From: Pycnopodia helianthoides
Taxonomy: Eukaryota > Echinodermata > Asteroidea > Forcipulatida > Asteriidae
Assembly: GCA_032158295.1 (NCBI GenBank)
Contig: CM063260.1
Coordinates: 5,031,501-5,095,500, forward strand
Direction of reading: 5' to 3'
DNA: 64,000 nucleotides
In this document: positions 12,001-23,684 of the stretch, piece by piece
How positions within the stretch are numbered: the stretch's first letter is position 1
Layout: every line of letters starts with the position of its first letter
Notes under the pieces: generated by a model
The model's database searches: none
What the model was told of the DNA's origin: nothing
The model's input: the letters and a program-made list of their open reading frames with translations, nothing else
Program-made: the position numbers and the translations under genes

Positions 12001-15000
12001 AGGGCTCTCACTTAATTCTCCTCTATAAGGCCACCTGACACCGCGCTCAACGTAGTCTTGTGCTCTAAAAGATAAATACATCAAACAGCAGTTGAACGAA
12101 CTTGGGAATATCTGATATCGCTTTCTCACAGGATTCCTCAAATAGTTTATTTACAGGGTTATCGTTCATATACTGTGACGTCGCACACTGTATGTAAGGT
12201 TGTGACGAACGTTTCTATAACAAAAAAAAAACCATTTCAGTTTCAATCCGAAAGGTCAATGATGATAACATTTATTCCCGTACCATTTCTCCCTTTAATC
12301 CTTTTAAATTTTTGTCAAAAACGCATTGACCTCTAACATTCTCCTTCTTACTGTATACCAGTCTCCCCAGGACACAGCGCCAGCATACATCCATAACCTG
12401 ATACAACTTCCTGCACCACCCAGGCAGATCTGATCCGGTCATCTGACACCAAACTTCTTCACACTCCACATACACGCCACTCATGGGGAACCCAATTTCA
12501 CTTCCGACTGGTATTAGTTAGTAAATCATAATGGCGTCACTGGCCCATCACTATGGAATGAACTCCCTCCCAATCTCCGACAAGTCACTGCATATTCCAG
12601 CTCCAAAACTCATTTGAAAATGCATTCGTGTGTTTAAATGTAATCTTTGTTACTCGTTGTAGGCCCACAGTTTTTCTTTCTTTATGCATCTCTCCTGCGC
12701 CAGGAGTGTCTTTTAGACAAACATGGAGCATTAAAATCGGCCACTATTGTTTTAATAAGGGAGCTGAGATGACTGGACATTGCAAAATCACCGCAAGTCC
12801 GTCGTTTCACTTCGATTGCTGTTACCAAAATAAACGCGACGCAAACGTGCACAAAATGAATTTCGATTAACATCAAAGCGTGACCACCAACTTTGTTGTA
12901 ATAATTTCAGGATACTATAGTCTTTGATAATTACCAAAAGTATATCCTGCCTTTAAAGATGTAAAGTCCAAGTTAATGATTACACTCGAAACATTCCCGG
13001 GTCAGAATTGACCCGGATTCCAGGTTCCATGGGGGTCTGAGCCATTTGGTTACGAATGGAATTTTAACTCAGATGTCATTTGACCAATTTCTGGGTCAAT
13101 ACTTCGGACTCATCAGAAATGTGGTTTTTTTTATAATTTTTTTTAGAGTGAACACTATAGTTTATAGCCCGAATAACTAGGTATCATACCTTGTGATGAA
13201 AAACGTAAAATCCAAGATAGTATTGCTTACAATATATCACATTTAGCGTATATTTACCTTGTGTTGAAAGACGTAAAATTCAAGTTAATGTTGCTGAGAA
13301 GAGCTCCTGTTTGACTGAGATGAAGAATGGAGATAGAACCTTCAAGGTCAACGATGTACCCACCATCTTCAGTTGTTTTCCCCTCGTTAGCTACCAGTAT
13401 GGTACGACAGTCAGAGGTGAATTTCAGCATCTCTGGTTTGCTCCCGACTGAAAGCATATAGTTCGTATTTACACGAAAGTGTTATTGGGAGAGTTATGAA
13501 CGTCTTGAATCCAAACGCTTCTGTTGTTATTATACTGGTGCGAAAAAAAGAGGGAAAAACGGAAACTGTTGCCGACGACAGAGGGCGCTAAACATCACAC
13601 GAACTATCATTATCTGTTGGCAAGCGGATTTCCTTTCTCATCCAAGATAACGGTTGCGCAATTTTGGGAGGTAGATTAACGCGATTTACTAAGATTTTAC
13701 TATGCTAGACGCGTGTTAGCTGACACGCGTGCGGTTAGACGCACGCCATTATCTCTACAAGCAATTTCTCAAAAGGGCATACCATGGGCATGCACAGTCA
13801 ACATCATTCCCATTGTTTTCTCGCTGCGCCATTTCATCCGACAATGTCTCGCTCCATCCTAACCCCTGGAGGCGTGACTTTGAAATAGAACAATATACTG
13901 GATATTTTAACTGATCATGTGGTCGATCCATTCTACACACTCGCACAGAATGGTAGCCCTCAAACAAGTCAAGCAACTGGTCCCCTCCCATTTCTTACAA
14001 ATATTTTTTAATTCTATTTATTTTGTGACATGACATGTTTAACTGTGCTGTTTAGGGTGACCGTGTGGATACCGTCAAAATACTTGATATTTGACACACG
14101 TGTACCGAGCGTCCTACAAGCGCTCAAAAGTATTGCGCAAAGCAGTCACTTTTGAAAGTGGCCAATCACACGGTTGATTGTCACTGCATCCCTTCCAGGG
14201 TGTCGACGGCGCGCTACCACGGTAGCGAGGCTGGCACACAGTCAGTGCAAGGCTACACAGTATTCACAATATCAGGTGCTCCTTCTCTTAAAAAATCTTT
14301 GTTATCATATTACAATTCGTTAGTCAGAACCAATGGTCAATGGTGTCACAACGGGTTTAGGGTTGGTTATAGAGTTAGTGTTATAATAATGAATTTAGCG
14401 TGTTCAATTCAAAAGAGTGTCGGAAAAGAGTCCCTTTATCCTTACCTGTAACGCTTCCAATGAGAGAGAGACCAGTTAAGGTGTCATAGACACTGTATAA
14501 CTCCACTTTACCCGGGCGACCATCTAAAACAATACCAATGACATTGCCGCATAGTTCAATATCTCCCACAGAGGCTTGTAACTCCATGTGATGAACAATG
14601 TTCGGCCGCTTGACGTCAGAGATATCTACGACATGCACAAATTTCTCGCCTATGTATGAGGTTAAAAAAGAAAAGGAATGAAGAAGTGGAAGTTTACTCC
14701 TTAATCTCAATGGAATGCAAGAACTGTTGAGAATGATCGAAACATGAAAGTATTCTAATTTCGCCCTTATCCGACATCGTCAGTTTTATGAGTGTTCACA
14801 TTACTGTTTAACCTTAGGCTGCTCTAGTATGCTTATATTAGATGGTTCACACCAACCGTGGGCATGAACCAAAATTGACTTACCGATAGAGTAGACCATA
14901 GCATTGACCTTATCATAAGCGCTTTGTTCCACTGCGTCTTCGTCCAGTGCGTACTTTGGCGTGTCGTCTGGTTGGTAATCGTACGGTACGTAAATCGTCG

Positions 15001-18000
15001 AGAGGGAATCCAACACCACTGGAAAACATTAATATTTAATTTTTAGATTTTCAGTTTTATATTTACCCGAAGCTTGTTTGGAAAATACGCTTGAACGAGG
15101 AGGATAAATTTGCGATAAGCTACTACGTAACCAAAGTGGGGCAAGGGGGATAGTCTGATCCCTTGATTATGTGAATCAATAAATATCACTGAAGTTTACA
15201 GGGAACTTGACAAAATGGCAGTTGCATTATACAGTTTTATTCCCCGCCTTATGTTACCCTCTGTTAGAGGCGATTTCTTTGTTGGTGATATTCATATGAC
15301 TGGTGTAATCTTCTCTTTGAAGAAATCTTGGGCTCTGGACAATGTTTGGAGTCGACGTTTCGAATGCTGGTCTTCAGGAGAATACTGTAATGCTTCTAAT
15401 GCTAAAGCATCGATCAGTACTGCATGCTGGGAAGATCCAGTGAGGGTGGTAAAGTACCATGCTGTGCTGAAGAGACATTTGGACCAAAAGTATGCCCGAC
15501 AACCACTTTGAGTCGAACACGGAAATTTGTCGGACACTGTGTCGGACACAATTTCTTTGGACGAGCAGTGAATCCGACATCATTTTTGGTTGGACCATTG
15601 GGTCGGACATAATGGTATGTTCGGCACAATAGGTTGGGGGAAAATGATCCTACTCGATTGTCGAGCAAAAATTGTCCATGTCGAACATAATTTTCTGAAA
15701 CAGACTTACCCACAAGGTCGTCGCTGGTGCGGGTAGTTCTTTCTTGGTGATCACTGTTGATGACTTCGTACATACTGACTGTCCCACTTGCAGCACCAGT
15801 GACGAGTAATAGCGGTTTGCCGTATGGGGTATCAGACGCTTTGATAAACCTATCAATGGAAGGAATTTTCTATCTAATTAAACACAGCAAAGAAGTTGAT
15901 TCTTGGGTCGGGGGGGGGGGAGTAACATAAGTTATAGAACCATTTTCTCAGTGTGCGGAGCTTACATGAAGAGTTTGAAAGTTGTCGACTGACAAGTATT
16001 TGCGCTGAAGCAGACATATTTTTATTTTTCACACATCTAAAGTTTTATAACAGTTTGTTATAAAGTGATATTCTAAACTTCGGGTCCTTATCGAGAAATC
16101 CCAACCCTATAGTGCGATTATTTCATAATAATAATAATAATAATAATATTTATTATTTAAAAAACGCTTTCCATGTCACATAGACATCACAAAGGCTTTC
16201 ATGTCGAAGACTGTCAGCCAATAACAGGTCTTCATTGACCTTAGACTGGTCCCCTGTCCTTATCCGCAAGAATAAGGACAGGCACCGGTCTATTAATCAA
16301 ATTGATGGTCACCTATCCGTACGACCGAAATGGGATGCGAGGTCAATTGTGCGTTTGTCAGGATTCCTCCAAACGCTCGAAGCCGGTCTCTTGCGTAACT
16401 GACGAGCCTCGAAGTGTGACGTCAGATGTTCGGGCTACATTGAGCTCAGTTAAAGGAACATTGCAGAATTCGTTTTTGCTAACAAAACAGTTGCTGGCAG
16501 TGTAAGCACTTTATGTATTCCACCATATACATAAACTGACAAACCTGTAGAAGTTTGAGATCGATCGGCCATCTGGGTCACGAGAAAACAGTGAAAAGCC
16601 GATTACACATTTGCATGAAATCGTATAGATTCAACAAATGAATAAAACGCTCACTGAGCAATAAACTCCAATCGGAAAATTAGTTTATTCATTTTTCATC
16701 ACATATGGCATTTATATTTGACAGAAACATTTTAAGGGATGTTTTCTACTATCATCATCATTAGTCCGTGTAAGTTTTATGTAAATCTGTGATCAAAAGT
16801 ATATTTTACAAGTTTTTTTCTTACCAATTCTGCAATGTTCCTTTAAGGGACTGTTTTGGGCTTGTGACGTCATATGCAAGGGGTTTATTGGCGGAGAGAA
16901 ATACAAAATTAAAGAAAGTTTACCGTAAATCTTCCGGGTCCATATCACCGAAGTTTCTTGCATTGTAGAGTTCTTCGTAAGTATCATTCGTTTCTCCGGA
17001 ACGGTAGATAGACTCAAATTTTGGAGTAGTTGAGTTTTCCTCGAAGGAATACACCATGATGGTACTCGTGCGTTCGTTCCCAACGAACATCACACGTTGG
17101 CCGTTTATCTCTGCAATCTCAATCGACTCGGTCTCAGGGCCCTTAAAAGTAGCAACAAGATAGTTACCGAGCTGTTTGCATAAATATTTAATAGATTCAA
17201 GCGTAGCATTTTTAAAGCATTAACAGGTTTCGTGGATTTCGAGGCATTGCATGGTGAAGTACCAATGTATATTCAGTTTGCGGTTTTGATGTGTATACAT
17301 ATTAAATTATGTTGCTGTGTAGATTGCTCTTGAGAACTTGTCTTCCTATTTTAACCGGTTGCTTATGTGTGGGGATAGTTGATTCTCATCCAAATAGTCT
17401 CACTTAAAGGTGAGGTCACACTTTCTCATGAAGTAGACACCGTATTCAACTGAAACTCTTATAGTATAATCCAGTTCTTGTAATGTTGCCAATAAATCAG
17501 CATTCATTCATTCATTCCTTCCAACGGCTTCCATAGCGGACATTGTGATGGCCCTCCAAATGTTCCTGTCCAGCATGCAGTTGCCCGTGTCATGGTCTCA
17601 GGATGGAGTCGGCACATAAAAATAGTTGGTCGATGTATGTTTTGCTTGGCCTTCCTCTGCTTCTCTTATCACGAGTTGGTTGCTATAGCACCAAATCTTA
17701 CACCACTTGATTTGTACTTCCCTTGCAATGTCCGGCAAATTTAAGTCCTTTTCCAGATGTTTGCAGTACAAAACTGTATTTGGGATGTGGTCTTTCCAGC
17801 TTACATCAAGGGCTGACCTTAGCAACCTGGTGAAGCAACCATCTATAGGGACTTTTGAGTTTTTGTTGTTATGGTCCATGTTTTGCAGCCAGACAGCAAA
17901 ACACTTTCAACAGTTGCAAGGGAAAGCTTTGTCTTCAGCTCTCTCTAAACCAAACGACAACCCTACCTTTAAAACACCACACGCTAGCCAACTCGTGGAA

Positions 18001-21000
18001 ATCACATCAGGTTCCCGTTTTACTGAACACACGATGTGAACCTAATGTAATGACATTTCCAGATGTTGTATGGCGTTTTAAAGTTAGGTTCATCCTTTGC
18101 GGTTTTATGCACATTGATTTTGAGCCCTTTTCAGTTACTGCAACCAAAATAAATGCCAGTGATTTTTGGGTTCTGGAAATGACACATCATCGACTATGAA
18201 GGAAATTATACAAATGTATATCATGCATGGTGTTGGTTTTAAGCCTGTTATCAGAAATTTTGCTCTTAATAATTAACAATCCGTAACAGTATACTTTTGG
18301 TTTTTGGAACCGTTCGATTGTTTTAATCCTATGTACATGTAAATATATACAGAAAAACTAACCTATGAAAATTTATGCTGAAACCTCGTTCAACGTGGAT
18401 GGATTCGACGTTCTTGATGAAAATACTGTGACAGTTTTGTTGCTGTTTTCTCAACAAGCAGACCCTGTGTTCACTTGGAACTTTCACAGGCGACTTTCAA
18501 TGTATCTTTCTTGATAATATCAGAATTACGTTGACCAAACCAATCTATGACCCCAACTTTAAAAACTGACCTTTGAATCCGAGCGTTGGTCGAACGTGTC
18601 TTCTACCGTTTTTGTGCCGGGCTCGTCACTGCGGTAGTCGGCGTTGAAAATGTTCGGATAGAAGATGGCGTGCTCGCGTTCGATCTCATCTCCCGTGTCG
18701 TATACCAGCGAAAAATCATCGGCCCTGAACACCGTAACACTACGGGCGCCATAGAAACACATTCGATCAAACTTGCCGGTATCCCGCGTGCTCCGACCGT
18801 CGACAGTGCTAAATAGCAACCGTCCTGTCGGACAAAGGTGATGCGCGTTTTAGCCGAGTATAAGGCCTGCGCTAAACGTCGCACTTTTGCCGAGCCGAAC
18901 TCAAATGTTTTCAGTTCGATTCGACACGGCAAGAGCGCGACGTTTGTCACCGTGTCGTGCCGCTACCGTGTAGCACGGCAGGGCTTGCCGTGCTACACGG
19001 CAGTGCCGAACTTGAATAAAAGGTTTGCGCTAACCGTCGCTCTTTTGTCGAATTTAATTCCTAATTTTACAACTGTTTGAGTTCGACACGACAAACGTGC
19101 GACGTTTAGCGCAGGCCTTAGACTTTGCGAGTGTATTGTACCTCGTGAAAAAGTACACTAATATTAAAAGCAATGCACAAGGGAACCTGCCTTACCCAAG
19201 ATTCCTAAAAAAAGAGAAGTTATAATACACGAGAGAGACTTGACAAGTCTGATGAGTGGCTTTTGCAATAAATTAAAACACAATGGTTTTAATAGTGTAC
19301 GTTAGACTGAGATATCATACTCATTGAAGTTCCTTACCCAGCTTTTTATCATCGGCAAGAGCATCTCTGACTGAAACTGGGACGAAGCTAGACAGCAGAT
19401 TTCCTATGAAGTGCGAAAACAACAGTAATTTGTGTGTCAAATTAATACATTGGAAGACCAAAACTCTACATGTATTACACACTGTATTGGCTTCGTTTGT
19501 CAATATTTGAATGTTCTGATATTTTACACTCTCTTGGATATTATAGCGTTTGTTAAAACAAATGTTTGAAGCCTTGCATCGTGTTGCAAGTAAGCATTGA
19601 GTATAGGCTTTGAACGGGAATGTGAATCGCATTTATTTTTTGGAGGGAAGTGGTATCTTGGATTTCCTACCATCTACGAAGTCTTTTCCACGCTGGGCCT
19701 CTGCCCATGTGTTACCACCGGCTGAATATGACATATCATCCCCTTCGTTGGCTGTCACAATGTAATCAACTCCATTCACTCTCATGTACTGGATTGACTC
19801 TGGCTGATAGATACTGCAGATATCGTATGCAACGAAGTTAATGCCTACAGTCATAGACAGACATGTATGTTAAAAACAGGATGTTGGAATACAACTGGAA
19901 ACCACCTATATTAGATACGCTAGGCTCCGGTGTTTCGGATATGCAGAGTGTGGGTTCGAGTCCCGGTCGTGGCACCTGTGTCCTTGATTAAGATGCTTCA
20001 CCATCATTGCTTTGTCCTTCGGATTGAACATTAGGCCGTAGGTCCCCTGTGTACTAGGATGGGTAGTGCACGTAAAAGAACCAAGAACACTTGTCGTGGA
20101 AGAGTAGGGGTTATTAACCCCGGTGTTTCTGGTTCACATTAGCATGCACACTTGTTTACAGGTTTCTTCAAGCTTGCAAGCTACGGTGATTAAATTCACT
20201 TATGAGTCATCCTTGGTTCCATTACTGGAAATATTGTGCGGAAATGTTTTAGGCAAACACGTTCTCTTTACATCTCTTCATCGTTTGGTGGCCGAGAAGC
20301 TGGATGGTTTTTAAATAACATAAATCCATCCTTAGTTTCTCTAGAATGTTACACCAGGATTTGTTCAGTTAATCTACTCAAGATTTTAAAGATTAGGTCA
20401 ATTTGGCCAATTTGACCAAAAATTTCAGCTTAAAATTTTAAAAAGTTTTTTTTCTTTATAGATTCAGCATTGCAGACACACAATCTGACAATGATTAGTG
20501 ATAGGTAGTATCAAAACTAATAATTAACTATTGTTGGGATCCCGACATAATTTCCCTTCCATCAGCCATATTGTGCATTGGCCGTGGTATAATTATGCGA
20601 AAGTTGTTGTATGATTTTCCTTTTAAAACAGCATCATCTGTCAAAATTCGTTCGGATAATTAAAAACATATATATATATTTCGGCTAAAATCAGGTCGTG
20701 CAACTTTAAATCCTCGGAAATAAAAAAATATGTGAGGAGACGTCCAGGGAATAAGTGAACGCAATAAAAATATACCTCCATCCTTATCGCTGGGATCCAG
20801 TAGGATCTTACTCCAGGATTTGAAACCAAGGGGGTAGATATCAACAATCGTCTCGGATACCAGGTCGATCACAGCGATTGCATTGTTCTCCTGTAAACAG
20901 GTGAGACAGTTGATGTTCTATATAAATTTCTATTTTTTAATACTTAATACTTAAAGAAAGAAAAAAAGAAAACAAAACTCTCAAGGATTATTTTATATCT

Positions 21001-23557
21001 TTCTTGCCCCTCCCTCAATTTCAGTTTGAGCTGGTAACAATGTATCAGGCCGTGTCAGTAAGCGGCTACGGCTACGGCTACGGCTACAGCTGCAGCTGCG
21101 GCTGCCACGTAATGGTTACGTATGCGTTCGGAGAACCACAGCAACAGCCTTAACTACAGCCACAGTCGCCATTGTGGACACACCCAAGGAAATTCAGAAG
21201 AGAACCGGTAACAATGTGATATTCATTACATAGCATTTGACATTTAATACGTTTTTCCTACTAAGCAAATCTATTTTGATTAAGCAAGTTTAATACTCGT
21301 CACATTGATACTTGCCTGCAGGCTTACGTAGGCCTTGGTGTCGTCATGATTGAATGTGATATACTCTGGTTCTAGAGACTGCGAGAGAGTGTTTGGACTC
21401 TGACCCAACTCTCCTTTATACGGCCACCTGACTCCCCGAAGAACGTACTCATCCGCCCTGCAAGCGGATACATATGGATATAAAGTTCACTTTATCAAAA
21501 CATTTGTGGGGCTAAGCCTATTTTAGTCTCAACAAAGATTTTGTTATAATGTTACTGGTAGCACCGCAACCCATTATTGTGTGCATGAGGAAGTACAATA
21601 TTGACTCTCCGCTTCCTGTTGCTGATCAGTTTGGGTGGTTTCGTTGTGTCGGTTTTGTTGTGTATGTGAAACGATATGATTTAACGGTGTAGAATGAAAC
21701 TAGCCAATAGCTGCAGACACCACCCGTCCTTTTAATTATTTTTGCGAGAAGGACATATTCTAGAAGCATCTCTGTTTAATAAATGAAGGGGGCGCTAGAT
21801 AGAGGGAGCCCTAATAACAAGTAATTGTCTTTCTCGCTTGCCAAACTCGGGCAATGAAATAATAAAAAGACGACATTGTCCTTTTAAAGTTGTACCTGGA
21901 ATTGAATGACGTGAAGTCTAAGTTGACGACCCTTGGTGATTCACCTGTTACATCAAGGTGGATGAGCGAGACTGACCCCTCGGGGTCAACGATGTGACCC
22001 GAGGCCTCGTACGGCTCTCCTTCGTTTGCGACCACGATCGTACTACAGTCGCGCGTGAACTTTAGCATACTTGGCCGATCGCCGACTGATGAAAGAGACA
22101 AAACGTTCGTATCAATCTTGTATTCTGCATCTGCTCTGGTTGGTATTAATATCCACCTGTCGGAATTATTTTTTCTCAAATGGGGAGGATCAGTTTCAAG
22201 TCTGTGATTTGGGGGGTTTGTGAATTCGGATACAGGAACGAAATTATGTAAGCATTGATTACACGGTGCCAACTGCTATTCATCAAACGCAAACCTGTTT
22301 GGGGGAAAACAAAATTGAGTGCCCAGCTCGCGAATGGGCTTCCGTACCTACCTGCTATCGAACATGTCAGACTTCCCAGCGAACCGTCACGTTGTACATA
22401 GTAAAACCCAACAGAGCCCGGATGTCCGTCCTGAGCCACGGCCACCACATTACCGCACAATTCTACGTCATTGGCTACGGCTGGAAGTGCCCGGTGGTAA
22501 ACGACAACTGGCTGAGTGACATCAGAGTAATCCGTGACGTGGATGAAATGATCCCCTTGTGAAGAAAAAGATGGACAACATATTCTCATACTCTTATCTT
22601 TTATAGCAAAACACGACAACAATACTGCGGGTTGGGGTGCCTTCATAACCTCCCCTCCCCCATCTATTGTCTTAAACACTCCTGAACAATGCCCTTCTCT
22701 TTTGACTTATCTTCCACTCCCTGCAACCCTTACCCGAACAAAAACACACACGCCCTTCTTACTTCTTTCTTTCTTTAGTTATTTGATATACTTATTTATT
22801 CGTTTGGGAGTCGGATGGTCGGGGTTGGGGTCGGGTTGGTGGTTGAGGGGGTGGGAAGGGGGTCAAAAACAAAAGAAGAAACGAAAAACAATAACCTTGT
22901 TGACAAGTCCTTATGGAGCAGCAGTCGGGAGCCAACAGTCTCGCGAGAGCCGCAGTATGGTCGCGTGAGAGCCGTTTAAACATTTTAGACGACTTGTTTA
23001 CAATTCTACAAAAACAAGCGAGAGATTGCCGGTGCATCCAAACCACATGGGCGGCATACTGAAAAACGAAGAAGGCGCAGCGGGGTCTGCTCGAATTGAA
23101 AATAAACAAATACATCAAACAAACAAATCCAAATAAAAACCGAAAATAAAACCAAACAATCACAATAACTGGAGGGTCGCAACTAACAGGAGTGAGACCC
23201 AAGAGTGTGATAAGAATTAGTTTATGCACGTTCAAACCACCTTTTCGCAGGGCTGTAGCACCGTTCAGGCAAAATACTAAACTGCTTAACGCGTTTCCCG
23301 CTAGTCAGTCGATCTAAAGCGAGTTACAAAACAGCTAGCGTAGCTACTACACTGAGAACTTTTACCACCATGCGAGCGTATATCTGTAGCGAGAGTAGTA
23401 CTGTGCTTAACACAAAATAATGCCCATAACAACTTTAAAGTTCACAAAAAAGGGGACAGACAAAATCTGACAGGGTCAGCGAGAGCACTCACATTCCGGG
23501 TCTCAACCTCGTGATTGGTATAAGGAGAGAGATGTTAAAGGGACACATTGTCTTCAG

Positions 23558-23609
<52 letters not shown>

Positions 23610-23645
23610 TTGTTGCTGTTGCTGCTGCTGCTGCTGCTGTTGTGG

Positions 23646-23684
<39 letters not shown>

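Noticed and set aside
12272..12484. 70-codon minus-strand frame (MSGVYVECEEVWCQM...)
   Set aside because: No recognised family, lies in an MSP130 intron next to a LINE remnant, and no splice sites tie it to other exons.
14884..15018. Start of a second independent MSP130 gene at about 15019
   Set aside because: The segment begins at a proper acceptor in phase 1, lacks a signal peptide, and joins exon 15849-15710 in frame; the ATG in the exon is created only by reading past the acceptor.
18586..18950. Long open frames on the plus strand and in another minus frame over 18586-18950
   Set aside because: They are shadows of the conserved exon 18824-18571 (FRADDFSLVYDTGDE) and the GC-rich foldback next to it.
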